Below are positions 28,785 through 38,025 of a DNA stretch of 64,000 nucleotides, piece after piece. Position numbers and translations under genes: made by a program. The stretch is taken from NCBI RefSeq assembly GCF_009761675.1, contig NZ_QUZH01000003.1, forward strand, positions 124,001-188,000, read 5' to 3'. Source of the DNA: Bhargavaea sp. CC-171006. Its GTDB lineage: Bacteria > Bacillota > Bacilli > Bacillales_A > Planococcaceae. The notes under the pieces were generated by a model. That model had not been told where the DNA came from and did no database searches. It was given only the letters and a program-made list of their open reading frames with translations. Every line of letters starts with the position of its first letter. Within the stretch, counting starts at the first letter, position 1.

Positions 28785-30958
28785 CCGATGGTCCTGTTGA
28801 TTAAATTTTCCCAACTTTCCCGTACAGCCCTTTCCTCCCGGATTGCGTCACGGCCGCCGTAAACGATCGCTTCGTACGCCTCGGTCAGCCTCATCATGTC
28901 GGTTCCGCCAAAGTGCGCATCCACTTCTCGCGCATAAGCAGACAGCGTCTTGCCGTCCTCCTTCGGAAGGCCGTAGCGCCGGAGCCTGCCGAGCAGCCTG
29001 GCATATGCCCGCTCAAAGCCTTCCCTGTCGAGGCTCCGCTTCCGGAATCTCGCCACCATCACCCTTGGCAGCCACTTGTCCCGCAGAAGGAAAGCGGCAA
29101 TTGCTGCCGCCGCGAGCAGGGCGAGCACGGTGTAGATCGCGCGGCTGTTTTCCGAGATCAGGTCTCCGAGGGATTTCCAGAATCCATCACCTTTTGCTGC
29201 AGCCGGTTCTTCTTCCTCTTCGGGCTCCTCCGGCTTGGCCGACTCTTCCATCTCCTGCGTTTCCTGTTCGGTCATTTCATCCAGATCGAGGTCGTAGTCG
29301 ATGCCGCCTGCGCCGTCAAAGCCGATTGTCGGTTCGAACGGCATCCAGCCGACACCTGGCATGTACGCTTCCACCCACGAGTGGGCGTTGTTGTTCGTCA
29401 CTTCAAACTGGCGGCCGGCATCACTGCGGCCGATTTCCTCACCTTCATTAAAGCCCTTGACCCAGCGGGCCGGAACGCCTGCCGAGCGGAGAAGGACGAC
29501 CATTGAAGTCGAGAAGTGGTCACAATAGCCGCGCTTCGATTCAAACAGGAAATGGTCGGTGAAGTCCTCCCCGGTTCCCGGAGAAGCCACGTTTGCCTGG
29601 TCATACACGAAGCCGTTCTGCCTGAAGTACTGCTCGACCGCCCTCGCCTTCCCGTAAAGCGTCTCTTCCCTGCCCGTGATTTCAAGCGCCAGGTCATGGA
29701 CGCGCTGCGGCAGGCCGTCCGGCAACTGCAGGTACTGGTCGAATTCCCCTTGAGGAAGCGTGTCCGGTGCCGTATTCCGGAGAGCGGTCAGGCTGTATGC
29801 CGGCTCATCATAAGTGACGATGTACGCATCAAGTACGGCAGGCGCATTGTTCACAAACGGGATGACCTTTCCGGTTCCGGCTTCCTGAAGAAACTCGGTC
29901 CCTTCAGGTCCGGACGATGAAATGGCCCCGTACGGCCGGACGATGAATTCAAAGTCCAGCTGCATCGACAGGTTTGCCGTATCTTCACCGCGGGTCGTCC
30001 CGGCAAGAAGCGGCTCGTCGATCGGACGTCCCTCCCCTACCGGAAGCAGTTCCTGCTCTTCGGAGGAATGGATCCAGCCGCGCGACGTGTAGGTGTCTTT
30101 CGTCTCGACTTTCCAGTACTGGCCCCGCTGCGCCGTCGCCTCAAATACAACGGTATTGTCTCCGACAAACGGCCCGCCGAGCATCGAATCGTCCTCGCCA
30201 TAACCGATCTTGCCGGCATCGCGGCCGAGTCTGTCGCCCGCCCCTTCGGCAAACGACTTGATGAACGGTACCGGATCAGGCCAGGCCGGCTCGGACTTCG
30301 GCAGGAATTGGCTTACTGCCCCGGCTGCCGTGACCAACACAAGCAGCGGGATCGTCATCAGGAGGAACGCCGGCAGACCCGGACGCTTTTTCTGCCTGTC
30401 CGCCAGCTTCGCGAGGAACGTGAGGCCGAGCAGCAGGAAACCGACGACGAGGATACGGATGATTGCCTCATCCGCACTGTACGGGCTGAATGTGTCCAGC
30501 ACCGTGATGAAGACTACCGTCATTCCGTAGAAAATGAGGACCGACATCTTCAGATTGATCCAGTATTGGATCAGATAGGAAGCCATCCAGAGCAGCGCGA
30601 GAAACAGCACCGTCCGGAACGGGTCAGTGATTCTGCCGAGCTCTCCCGTAACGAGAAGCCCTGCGTTCTGGAGAAGGTCTCCCATGAAAAACATCACGGA
30701 CGAGACAGGAGTCAAAGGTCCGTCCATATGGGCATGGGCGACGAACCAGACGGCATAGACCACCTTCACAGGCCCCGAGATCCACCAGGGCACACCGAAA
30801 AGCGGAAAAGCGAAGCAGAGTCCGACGAAGATCACAAAGAGCGCGAGGTGCCCCGCCCCGGTCAGTTCGATGATCGGCAGAAGCCACTCCCTGATGAGGA
30901 GGACCACCAGAACATAGATCAGGCCAAGAAACAAGCGGTCGACCGATTTCTGGTTCAT
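28781..30958 (-). CDS. yebA: Transglutaminase-like membrane protein YebA
   Basis: A 725-aa membrane protein. Six or so hydrophobic helices lie in residues 1-200 and a further one near 600. A large extracellular transglutaminase-core domain carries the catalytic Cys (SKRGYCDHFSTSM) and His (NNNAHSWVEAYMPGVGWMPFEPT). A short cytoplasmic DUF4129-like tail follows. Its start overlaps the yeaD stop by four bases. With a MoxR ATPase and a DUF58 protein it forms a common three-gene module thought to act on cell-surface or exported proteins; the substrate is unknown. Confidence 0.9.
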   Translation of the reverse strand: MNQKSVDRLFLGLIYVLVVLLIREWLLPIIELTGAGHLALFVIFVGLCFAFPLFGVPWWISGPVKVVYAVWFVAHAHMDGPLTPVSSVMFFMGDLLQNAGLLVTGELGRITDPFRTVLFLALLWMASYLIQYWINLKMSVLIFYGMTVVFITVLDTFSPYSADEAIIRILVVGFLLLGLTFLAKLADRQKKRPGLPAFLLMTIPLLVLVTAAGAVSQFLPKSEPAWPDPVPFIKSFAEGAGDRLGRDAGKIGYGEDDSMLGGPFVGDNTVVFEATAQRGQYWKVETKDTYTSRGWIHSSEEQELLPVGEGRPIDEPLLAGTTRGEDTANLSMQLDFEFIVRPYGAISSSGPEGTEFLQEAGTGKVIPFVNNAPAVLDAYIVTYDEPAYSLTALRNTAPDTLPQGEFDQYLQLPDGLPQRVHDLALEITGREETLYGKARAVEQYFRQNGFVYDQANVASPGTGEDFTDHFLFESKRGYCDHFSTSMVVLLRSAGVPARWVKGFNEGEEIGRSDAGRQFEVTNNNAHSWVEAYMPGVGWMPFEPTIGFDGAGGIDYDLDLDEMTEQETQEMEESAKPEEPEEEEEPAAAKGDGFWKSLGDLISENSRAIYTVLALLAAAAIAAFLLRDKWLPRVMVARFRKRSLDREGFERAYARLLGRLRRYGLPKEDGKTLSAYAREVDAHFGGTDMMRLTEAYEAIVYGGRDAIREERAVRESWENLINRTIG

Positions 30959-32154
30959 CTGCGCACACCTCCCCTTTCCGGATCCCCGAATTCCCGTTCC
31001 GTGACAAACCGGACGTCAAATCCGGCGGCAATGGCTGTGCGCGCAGTTTCAAGCGCAGCGCGTCCCGGGTGCTCACCTTTTCCGATGACGGAAAAGAGGA
31101 TGCCGCCCGATGCCTGCCGGGCTTCCCGCAGAAACGCGGTCACCCAAGCCTCCGTAAGCGGACCCGTGATGACCGTCATCGTGCGGGCCGCTGCAAGAGC
31201 GCGGCTGCCCGCCGGCGGAAAGTGTCCGCCTTCAGTTGAAGGGCTGAACCGCGCCAGATGCAGCATCGCCGACCTCAGGCTTTCCGGTCCTTCCACACGG
31301 GGGATGGCCACGCCCGACTCGCCGAGACTCAGGAAGCCCGCGGCCGAGCGTGTTTCGACGGATTTTTTCAGGATGGACGCCGCAAATCCGACCTGCTCTT
31401 CAAATTGTGGTGAGGGCGAGCCGTCCAGGACGAGTAGAAGGTCTTGTGCCCGCCTGTCTTCAAGCTCTTTGGAATGAAGCTCCCCCGTCCTTGCGAACGC
31501 AGGCCAATGAATCCTCGACAGCCGGTCCCCCGGCTGGTAGTCGCGGATTCCGGTTGCGACTGATGATTCCTTCACGGAAGCGAAGGTGGCCGCCGCACTG
31601 CCCCGCTCTTCGGAAGCATCTGACGGCACCTCCCGCATGTCGGTCACCTTCGGCAGCACGGTGATGGTCTGGCGGAGCGGAATGAACCTGCGCTTGCGCA
31701 TCCAGCCGAAAAAGTCCGCCGTCTCAATCTCGATCCCTTCCAGCACATGCTCACCGCGCTTTAGCGGTTCTGTCTGATAAACCCATTCCTTCCTTCTGCG
31801 AAACCCCCATATAAACAAAGTCGACGGCATCGGAATCTGCGTTGCACTTCCGGCAACTTCATTGACGGAGACATAGAGAAGCGGGAACATGAACCGCCGC
31901 CCGAGGCGCACAGCCGATTGAAGGGAACCGCCGTAAGCAATCTCCCTGCGGCTCACCTCCCGCTCTGCGGTAACAGCCCGCAGCGGATAGATGTACAGGA
32001 AAATCCCGTAGAGAGCAAACGGCAACACCATATAAAACACTGTCCAGCTGACAACACCGCCCTGGAACTGGGCATAGGCAAATGCTCCCCCCAGGACGGT
32101 TGCGATTCCGATGAGGCGGAGAAGCGGCCCCGCCTTGCGGAGAAATGCCTTCAT
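30955..32154 (-). CDS. yeaD: DUF58-domain protein YeaD
   Basis: A 399-aa protein with two N-terminal membrane helices (about 12-50) and a C-terminal DUF58 domain related to von Willebrand type A folds. The hallmark is YQPGDRLSRIHWPAFARTGEL followed by ELEDRRAQDLLLVLDGS. It overlaps both yeaC and yebA by four bases, indicating translational coupling of the module. Confidence 0.9.
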   Translation of the reverse strand: MKAFLRKAGPLLRLIGIATVLGGAFAYAQFQGGVVSWTVFYMVLPFALYGIFLYIYPLRAVTAEREVSRREIAYGGSLQSAVRLGRRFMFPLLYVSVNEVAGSATQIPMPSTLFIWGFRRRKEWVYQTEPLKRGEHVLEGIEIETADFFGWMRKRRFIPLRQTITVLPKVTDMREVPSDASEERGSAAATFASVKESSVATGIRDYQPGDRLSRIHWPAFARTGELHSKELEDRRAQDLLLVLDGSPSPQFEEQVGFAASILKKSVETRSAAGFLSLGESGVAIPRVEGPESLRSAMLHLARFSPSTEGGHFPPAGSRALAAARTMTVITGPLTEAWVTAFLREARQASGGILFSVIGKGEHPGRAALETARTAIAAGFDVRFVTEREFGDPERGGVRR

Positions 32155-33101
32155 CGCGCGCCGGCTCTCCTGACCGGGACCTTCGTTCTCGTAACGATTC
32201 GCTCCACCAATTCTTCCGCATCGATACCCTCATAACGGACCTCCGGCTGAAGGATCATCCTGTGGCTGAACACATACGGGGCGAGGTGCTGGATATCATC
32301 CGGCAATACATAATCACGGCCTTTGAGGAAAGCAAGCGCACGCCCCGCACGCATGAGCGCAATCGATCCGCGCGGGCTGACGCCGAGCCGGATATCCGGG
32401 CTTTTCCGGGTGTTTTCGGAAAGATCGACGATATAGCCTTTAACGGTGTCATCCACCGCCACCTCAGCCGCCCGGATGCGGATGTCGCGCAGTTCTTCAA
32501 GTGAGATGACAGGCTCGATCCGGTTGATCGGCGGCTGCTTTTCCGCGCGTCTCAGCACTTCCACTTCGTCCTCGCGGCCTGGATATCCCATCTTCACTTT
32601 CAGGAGGAACCGGTCAAGCTGTGCCTCCGGAAGCGGATATGTGCCTTCATGCTCGATCGGGTTCTGCGTTGCCATGACGAAAAACGGATCAGGAAGTGCC
32701 AGTGTGCGTCCATCAACAGTCACGGAAGCTTCTTCCATCCCTTCCAGAAGGGCTGACTGCGTTTTTGGGGACGTCCGGTTGATCTCATCGGCAAGGACGA
32801 TGTTCCCCATGATCGGACCCGGACGGAACTGAAACTCCATCTCTTTCGGATTGTAGATCGAGACGCCGATCACGTCGGACGGCAACAGGTCCGGGGTAAA
32901 CTGGATGCGCTTGAAATCGGCCCCGACGGACCGTGCCAGCGCCCGCACCATCATCGTTTTCCCGACACCCGGCACATCCTCCAGAAGCACATGTCCACCT
33001 GCGAGAAGGGCGACCACGCTCAGTTCCGCCACCTCTCGTTTCCCGATCATTACTTGTTCGATATTTTCAATGACTTTAAGCAGTTTTCGGTGTTCCTCCA
33101 C
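32151..33101 (-). CDS. yeaC: MoxR-family AAA+ ATPase YeaC
   Basis: A 316-aa AAA+ protein of the MoxR branch, members of which act as chaperone-like assembly factors. Walker A is EDVPGVGKTMMV (about residues 38-49), Walker B is VLADEINRTSPKTQ, with sensor 1 in FFVMATQNPIEHEGTYPLPEAQLDRFLLK. It is the first gene of the yeaC-yeaD-yebA unit. Confidence 0.93.
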   Translation of the reverse strand: MEEHRKLLKVIENIEQVMIGKREVAELSVVALLAGGHVLLEDVPGVGKTMMVRALARSVGADFKRIQFTPDLLPSDVIGVSIYNPKEMEFQFRPGPIMGNIVLADEINRTSPKTQSALLEGMEEASVTVDGRTLALPDPFFVMATQNPIEHEGTYPLPEAQLDRFLLKVKMGYPGREDEVEVLRRAEKQPPINRIEPVISLEELRDIRIRAAEVAVDDTVKGYIVDLSENTRKSPDIRLGVSPRGSIALMRAGRALAFLKGRDYVLPDDIQHLAPYVFSHRMILQPEVRYEGIDAEELVERIVTRTKVPVRRAGAR

Positions 33102-33251
33102 TATCGGGTTCCCCCTGTCTGTATCCGGTTTCCCGGCCGTCTGCTGGAAATTATATAGTCTGTTTTCAGTTTAGTTGATGGCCGGTCATGGGTCAATCTG
33201 AGGAGGTTCAAAAGGAGGATGATAGGGTGACAAGTGGTGTGTCGGGTCGAT

Positions 33252-33356
33252 TGACGAAACTGGAACGCCGAATGACGAGATTGGGAGCATGAATGACGAA
33301 ACCGGACTCCCGAATGACGAGACCGGGAGCCCCAATGACGAGACCGGCGCTCAGGA
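33252..33356. repeat. 21-bp-period repeat array C
   Basis: Five copies of a TGACGA core (fuller form AATGACGAGACCGG) start at 33252, 33273, 33294, 33315 and 33336, exactly 21 bp apart. The 8-10 bases after each core vary. It fills most of the 33102-33421 gap together with the nadE terminator; nothing coding is seen there. Confidence 0.9.
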
Positions 33357-33383
33357 CTCCCCGCTCTTCCTGTAGATCGAATA

Positions 33384-33411
33384 AACCCGCCGGCACTCAG
33401 CCCGGCGGGTT
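33384..33411 (-). terminator. Terminator of pncB-nadE
   Basis: AACCCGCCGG and CCGGCGGGTT form a 10-bp stem with an 8-nt loop, with TTTATTC after it on the minus strand, eleven bases past the nadE stop. Confidence 0.8.
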
Positions 33412-33421
33412 CCTATCGAAT

Positions 33422-34249
33422 TCAGTTTCTCCAGAAATCGTCATATACCGTAATCGGCAAATGACGCTTGTGACGGGAGTTCATGTAGTAGTTTTCCAGT
33501 TTCGCCTGGGCTTCCGGAGAAATCTTCTTGCCTTCCAGGTAGTCGTCGATGTCATCGTAGGTGAGACCGAGGGCGACTTCGTCCGGAATCGCCGGGCGGT
33601 CCTCCTCGAGATCGGCGGTCGGAACCTTTAGGTAAAGATGCTCCGGGCATCCAAGCTCCTTCAGCAAAGCCCGGCCCTGTCGCTTGTTCAGGCGGAAAAG
33701 CGGAACAATGTCAGCCGCTCCGTCCCCGAACTTCGTATAGAAGCCGGTGATCGCCTCAGCTCCATGGTCGGTGCCGATGACAACCGCTTTTTTCATTGCG
33801 GCGACGGCAAACTGGGCCTTCATCCGTTCACGCGCTTTCTCATTCCCCTTCACGTAGTCGGAAAGGGGGACGCCCGCTTCAGCCAATGCTGCCGCACTTG
33901 CGTCTACGGCAGGCTTGATGTTGATCCGGTATGACTCGGACGGGGAAATGAACGCCATCGCGTCATCGACGTCCTTTTCGTCAAACTGTTCGCCGTATGG
34001 AAGGCGGATCGCATGAAATTTGTAGCGGTCCGTGCTTTCCTCCTCGTTCAGCTCGTCCACAGCCATCTGGGCAAGCTTGCCGGCGAGCGTAGAGTCCTGC
34101 CCGCCCGAGATTCCGAGCACAAAGCCTTCCAGAAACGGATGGGCACGCGCATAGTCTTTCATGAAATCAACAGACAGGCGGATCTCCTGCCGCGGGTCAA
34201 TCTCGGGTTTCACTTTCAGTTCTCGGATAATCTCTTCCTGCAGTGTCAT
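33422..34249 (-). CDS. nadE: Ammonia-dependent NAD synthetase
   Basis: A 275-aa NAD synthetase converting deamido-NAD, ATP and ammonia to NAD. The PP-loop is [16 protein letters not shown] (about residues 46-61), followed by [16 protein letters not shown] and [23 protein letters not shown]. No glutaminase domain is present, as in B. subtilis NadE. It lies 32 bp after pncB, forming a two-gene nicotinate salvage operon. Confidence 0.96.
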   Translation of the reverse strand: MTLQEEIIRELKVKPEIDPRQEIRLSVDFMKDYARAHPFLEGFVLGISGGQDSTLAGKLAQMAVDELNEEESTDRYKFHAIRLPYGEQFDEKDVDDAMAFISPSESYRINIKPAVDASAAALAEAGVPLSDYVKGNEKARERMKAQFAVAAMKKAVVIGTDHGAEAITGFYTKFGDGAADIVPLFRLNKRQGRALLKELGCPEHLYLKVPTADLEEDRPAIPDEVALGLTYDDIDDYLEGKKISPEAQAKLENYYMNSRHKRHLPITVYDDFWRN

Positions 34250-34281
34250 GTTGCTTCTTCCTCCTTTATTTCAGGCAGGGG

Positions 34282-35769
34282 TCAGCCTTCCGCTCCGTTT
34301 GTCTGGAATTCGCGGATCCGATCCTGGACTTCGTGGATATTCCGCATCTTGTTGTCCCAGCACTTCTGGCTGAGGTCCACCGGGTATTCCTCCGGGTTGA
34401 GCGAGCGCTTGTACTCATCCCACAGCAGTCCGAGCTGGCCACGGGCAAAGGCCACAATTTCCGGAAGCTGCGGGAGATCATAGACGATTTCCCCTTCACG
34501 GACAACATGTTGATGAAGGTTCACCGCTTCGAAGTTCGTCACGAACTTTGAAATGAATGTGTGGACCGGATGGAACATCTTGATGCGATCTTCCTCTTCC
34601 GGGTTCTCGTCCCACATCGTGATGTAATCGCCTTCCGCCTTGCCGTTTTCCCGGTCTATGATCCGGTAAACTTTCTTGAGGCCAGGCGTCGTCACCTTTT
34701 CGGCAGTCGAGGAGATCTTGATGCGATCCTCCAGAACGCCTTCCTCGTTCTCGATTGCGACGAGCTTGTACACCGCACCGAGTGCAGGCTGGTCGTAAGC
34801 GGTGATCAGCTTTGTGCCGATGCCCCACTGGTCAACCTTCGCCCCCTGCATTTGCAGGTTCATGATGGTGTATTCATCGAGGTCATTCGAGACGATGATC
34901 TTAACATCCTGGAAGCCTGCCTCGTCCAGCATGCGGCGGGATTCCTTCGACAGGTAGGCGATGTCGCCGCTGTCGAGGCGGATTCCGATAAAGTTGATCT
35001 TGTCGCCAAGTTCCTTGGCCACACGGATCGCTGTCGGGACCCCGATCTTGAGTGTGTCGTACGTATCCACGAGGAACACACAGTCCCTGTGCCTGCGTGC
35101 ATATGCGTGAAACGCTTCATATTCGCTCTCGTAGGCCTGCACCATCGAATGGGCATGCGTCCCCGCGACAGGAATGCCGAACAGTTTCCCGGCGCGGACA
35201 TTGCTCGTCGCCTCTACACCGCCGATCACGGCAGCACGGGCACCCCAGATCGCTGCGTCCATCTCCTGGGCACGGCGCGAGCCGAACTCCATGACGACAT
35301 CATTTTTTACGACCTGCTTGATGCGGCTCGCTTTTGTAGCGATCAGCGTCTGGTAGTTCACGATATTCAGCAGTGCGGTCTCGACCAGCTGGGCCTGGAT
35401 CAGCGGTGCCTCAACACGGATGATCGGCTCATTGCCGAAAACAAGCTCCCCTTCGACCATCGAGTACACATCCCCCGTGAACCTCAGGTCTGCCAGATAC
35501 GACAGGAAATCATCCTTGTAGCCGGCATTGTCCCGAAGATAGGCCAGATCGCTTTCCGTGAAGCGGAACCCCTTCAAGTATTCCAATACCCGTTCCAGCC
35601 CGGCAAACACCGCGTAACCGTTGCCGAACGGCAGCTTGCGGAAATACAGATCGAATATCGCCCGCCGCTCATGGACACCGTCCGCCCAGTACGTCTCGGC
35701 CATATTGATCTGATACAAGTCGGTATGGAGCATCAGACTGTCGTCTGCGTAATTCGTAGACACAAGCAT
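34282..35769 (-). CDS. pncB: Nicotinate phosphoribosyltransferase
   Basis: A 495-aa enzyme making nicotinate mononucleotide from nicotinate and PRPP, the entry step of NAD salvage. SLMLHTDLYQINMAETYW and EFGSRRAQEMDAAIWGARAA are family-typical, and GTHAHSMVQAY carries the phosphorylatable His. The start is uncertain: ATG at 35769 (used), GTG at 35781 and GTG at 35763 share a GGAAGAAGGG region. The first is preferred by similarity to B. subtilis MLEYGYKDDSL. Confidence 0.95.
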   Translation of the reverse strand: MLVSTNYADDSLMLHTDLYQINMAETYWADGVHERRAIFDLYFRKLPFGNGYAVFAGLERVLEYLKGFRFTESDLAYLRDNAGYKDDFLSYLADLRFTGDVYSMVEGELVFGNEPIIRVEAPLIQAQLVETALLNIVNYQTLIATKASRIKQVVKNDVVMEFGSRRAQEMDAAIWGARAAVIGGVEATSNVRAGKLFGIPVAGTHAHSMVQAYESEYEAFHAYARRHRDCVFLVDTYDTLKIGVPTAIRVAKELGDKINFIGIRLDSGDIAYLSKESRRMLDEAGFQDVKIIVSNDLDEYTIMNLQMQGAKVDQWGIGTKLITAYDQPALGAVYKLVAIENEEGVLEDRIKISSTAEKVTTPGLKKVYRIIDRENGKAEGDYITMWDENPEEEDRIKMFHPVHTFISKFVTNFEAVNLHQHVVREGEIVYDLPQLPEIVAFARGQLGLLWDEYKRSLNPEEYPVDLSQKCWDNKMRNIHEVQDRIREFQTNGAEG

Positions 35770-35902
35770 CCCTTCTTCCACGTTCAGAATTTACACTAAC
35801 TATACATTAACATGAATATACCCTGCCACAACCCGGTGCAACCACGGGCGTTTTGTGGCATTTGACCGGTGATTTTAGGTAATGGCAAACAAAATAAGAA
35901 GA

Positions 35903-35926
35903 GGAGCCTCCGTTGGTGAAGGCTCC
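35903..35926 (-). terminator. Probable terminator of the Cys-rich protein gene
   Basis: GGAGCCT and AGGCTCC form a 7-bp stem followed on the minus strand by TCTTCTTATTTTG, about 27 bp past the stop codon. Confidence 0.6.
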
Positions 35927-35952
35927 GGAACGTTCAGTACAGTTTTCCAGGG

Positions 35953-36546
35953 TTATGCACATTCAGGAAGAATGTGCACGATCAGATAGGTTGCGGTCAC
36001 TTTTTCTTCTGTCTCAAACAGCCGTGCAAGGAATGCAAGTGAAATGGTGTTTCCGTTGCAGAAATCCGGGAGGACATCGCTGTTTTCGCAAAGCGTCTGG
36101 TTGACACATGTGGTGCCTGTCAGCGTGAACGGAAGCCGCACGGTTGCTTCACAGCCACCTGCCCCATCATTAAAGTGCGTATCAAGAGAAAAGGAGAGGT
36201 ACCAATTGATGTGTCCGGTTGCCCTTACAGACGAATTCTCATATTTATCGGGCTGTGCGTCCGGGAATGTGTTGTTCGCAGCAACAGAGTTGACCGTGCA
36301 ACAGTTCAGGTGAAAGGCATCGTTCCGCACATTCGGGGAGAGCGGGAGGCTCTGCACAAGGGAGTTATTCGGCAATTCAAGTGTGGCCTGATCAAGGACG
36401 AAACGGTCCTGATTCATATCGTTGAACTGTTCCTGCAGGCTTTGCAGCACATTCATCTCCACATTATCTTCTATGGCACCGGCAATCACTTCAGACAAGG
36501 GTCCGCGTATTTTGCTTGCTGCCGACTTTGTTTGACGTTGACACAT
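35953..36546 (-). CDS. Cysteine-containing protein of unknown function
   Basis: A 197-aa protein I do not recognise. The ATG at 36546 follows GGGAGGTGA six bases upstream. It has no signal peptide or membrane helix. The N-terminal about 60 residues are predicted helical (GPLSEVIAGAIEDNVEMNVLQSLQEQ region). The C-terminal part is beta-like and holds eight Cys (CC near residue 80, then C in GGCEA, TTCVN, TLCEN, DFCNG, PECA). The even Cys count and Asn/Thr-rich strands suggest a secreted-like or spore-coat-type structural protein, but that is a guess. It is monocistronic. Confidence 0.7.
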   Translation of the reverse strand: MCQRQTKSAASKIRGPLSEVIAGAIEDNVEMNVLQSLQEQFNDMNQDRFVLDQATLELPNNSLVQSLPLSPNVRNDAFHLNCCTVNSVAANNTFPDAQPDKYENSSVRATGHINWYLSFSLDTHFNDGAGGCEATVRLPFTLTGTTCVNQTLCENSDVLPDFCNGNTISLAFLARLFETEEKVTATYLIVHILPECA

Positions 36547-36679
36547 TTTTCTCACCTCCCTGCCCTTTTCTCACAAGGTCTTTCACCTTGCTCTATCAAT
36601 GTATTCGGATAGGGAGTCCCGGCTCGGGCAAATCTGCCGGTGGCCTGCAGTGTTATCGCCCGCTTTATGCATGCGAAAA

Positions 36680-36706
36680 GCCGCACGGCGTCAATCGCCG
36701 TGCGGC
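36680..36706 (-). terminator. Terminator of the small acidic protein gene
   Basis: GCCGCACGGCG and CGCCGTGCGGC form an 11-bp perfect stem with a 5-nt loop and TTTTC on the minus strand. Confidence 0.82.
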
Positions 36707-36746
36707 CCATGGGAGTTTCCCCTCTATTTCGGGAACCGGAATGGGT

Positions 36747-36926
36747 TTATTTCCTGTCCCGGTCCCGCTTGGTGCTTTGCTCAGCCTGCTCGACCTGTCC
36801 CTCCGGACTCTGGTCGGGCTCGAGATCCGGCATTTCGTGGTTCGGCATGCCGGTAAAGTCGTTTTTGTCGTCCGATTGGAGTGCCTGTCCCTCCGCCTTG
36901 CCGGCGCGGTCCTTTTTTTCGTTCAT
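36747..36926 (-). CDS. Small acidic hydrophilic protein
   Basis: A 59-aa protein beginning MNEKKDRAGKAEGQALQSDD. The ATG at 36926 is chosen because GGAAGGAG lies eight bases upstream; the longer frame is unsupported. More than half of the residues are charged or Gln/Asn, with no hydrophobic segment, so it is probably disordered. It has its own terminator. No family was recognised. Confidence 0.65.
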   Translation of the reverse strand: MNEKKDRAGKAEGQALQSDDKNDFTGMPNHEMPDLEPDQSPEGQVEQAEQSTKRDRDRK

Positions 36927-37013
36927 GGAAATCGCTCCTTCCGCTGATCTCTCATTTTGAGTGTACCCGCAAGTGCATGAAGGCAATCAGACATGAACCG
37001 TGCCATTAGAAAA

Positions 37014-37038
37014 GCCCACCCGGCAATGCCGGATGGGC
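37014..37038 (-). terminator. Terminator of the FMN reductase gene
   Basis: GCCCACCCGGC and GCCGGATGGGC pair with one mismatch around AAT and are followed by TTTTC on the minus strand, six bases past the stop. Confidence 0.78.
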
Positions 37039-37044
37039 GTACGA

Positions 37045-37611
37045 TCAGTTTGCGGCTGCAGCCGCTTTTTCCTTCTCATAGAACTTGATGAAGTTGTCGA
37101 CGACGATGTCGAGGAACGCGAGGGTCGCTTCATCGGTGAGATTGCCCGCATCGTCCAGTTTCTCATGGACTGCCCCGATGTACACTTCGTTCTGGGGCAG
37201 GATTGCCGGAGCGAGGTTCGGGTTCGACAGGATCTCACGCAGATGCTGCTGGGCACGGACAGAGCCGAGCGCCCCCATCGATGCACCGACGATGAATGTC
37301 GGCTTATTGTTCAGAACGAGTTCACCTCGGCTCATCCAGTCGATGGCATTTTTCAGCTGGCCAGGGATGGAGAAGTTGTATTCCGGTACGGCAAAGAGGA
37401 CCGCGTCGGAATCAGCGACATCTTTCTTGAAGTCGAGAACGTCTTCAGACGGATTGTTTTCGGCATCTATCGAAAACGGTTCAAGGGCATTGATGAAGAC
37501 AGGTGTGATTTCCAATCGGTCCGCATAGCGGCTGCGCATGGACTCGACGACTTTCAGGTTATAGGACGTGGAGCTGGTGCTCCCGATGATTGCTTTGACT
37601 TTGATGGTCAT
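37045..37611 (-). CDS. NADPH-dependent FMN reductase (flavodoxin-like fold)
   Basis: A 188-aa flavodoxin-fold reductase similar to azoreductases and chromate/quinone reductases such as YhdA. The FMN phosphate loop is IIGSTSSTSYN (residues about 8-18), and VPEYNFSIPGQLKNAIDWMSR is the typical second flavin-binding segment. AAGGAG precedes the start. Substrate (quinone, azo dye or flavin) cannot be told. It diverges from the SAM riboswitch of metI. Confidence 0.85.
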   Translation of the reverse strand: MTIKVKAIIGSTSSTSYNLKVVESMRSRYADRLEITPVFINALEPFSIDAENNPSEDVLDFKKDVADSDAVLFAVPEYNFSIPGQLKNAIDWMSRGELVLNNKPTFIVGASMGALGSVRAQQHLREILSNPNLAPAILPQNEVYIGAVHEKLDDAGNLTDEATLAFLDIVVDNFIKFYEKEKAAAAAN

Positions 37612-37762
37612 GGATGAAACACTCCTTCAGTATATCTGTATTACCGGAATTATGGTCTCCGGCTTATCCTCAGTTATCTTACACGATTCAATGTGTTTCA
37701 TCCCTCTTCTTGCTCACAAGCACACGGGCAACACTTTCAATCTTTCTTTTTTCAAAAAGGGC

Positions 37763-37791
37763 TTGCCGCCTGACGCAAACGGTGATACAGT
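37763..37791 (+). promoter_or_regulatory. Promoter of the metI leader
   Basis: TTGCCG and TACAGT are separated by 17 bp, about 35 bp upstream of the SAM-I aptamer. The 37612-38025 gap is accounted for by this promoter, the riboswitch and its terminator. Confidence 0.55.
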
Positions 37792-37830
37792 GAGAGCAAT
37801 AAGATTTTTCAAACAATTGAATCAGCAATT

Positions 37831-37934
37831 CTTATCCAGAGAGACGGAGGGACTGGCCCTGCGATGTCTCAGCAACCTGCCTTAAGGCAAAGGTGCTACT
37901 TCCAGCGGATCCTGACAAGGTTCCGGAAGATAAG
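37831..37934 (+). ncRNA. SAM-I (S-box) riboswitch upstream of metI
   Basis: P1 arms CTTATC and GATAAG enclose the conserved AGAGAGACGGAGGGACTGGCCC, AGCAACCTGCC, AAGGTGCTACTTCCAGC segments (given in pieces) of the S-box. A terminator follows at 37955-37986. Confidence 0.96.
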
Positions 37935-37954
37935 AAGACCATCTGTGCATCCAC

Positions 37955-37986
37955 AGAGCCCTCTTCTTATTTGGAGGGCTCTTTTC
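37955..37986 (+). terminator. SAM-dependent terminator before metI
   Basis: AGAGCCCTC and GAGGGCTCT form a 9-bp perfect stem followed by TTTTCTTTT, 40 bp before the metI start. Confidence 0.9.
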
Positions 37987-38025
37987 TTTTCCCTCCCATC
38001 CCATCAACGAAAGGGTGCCCGCCTT

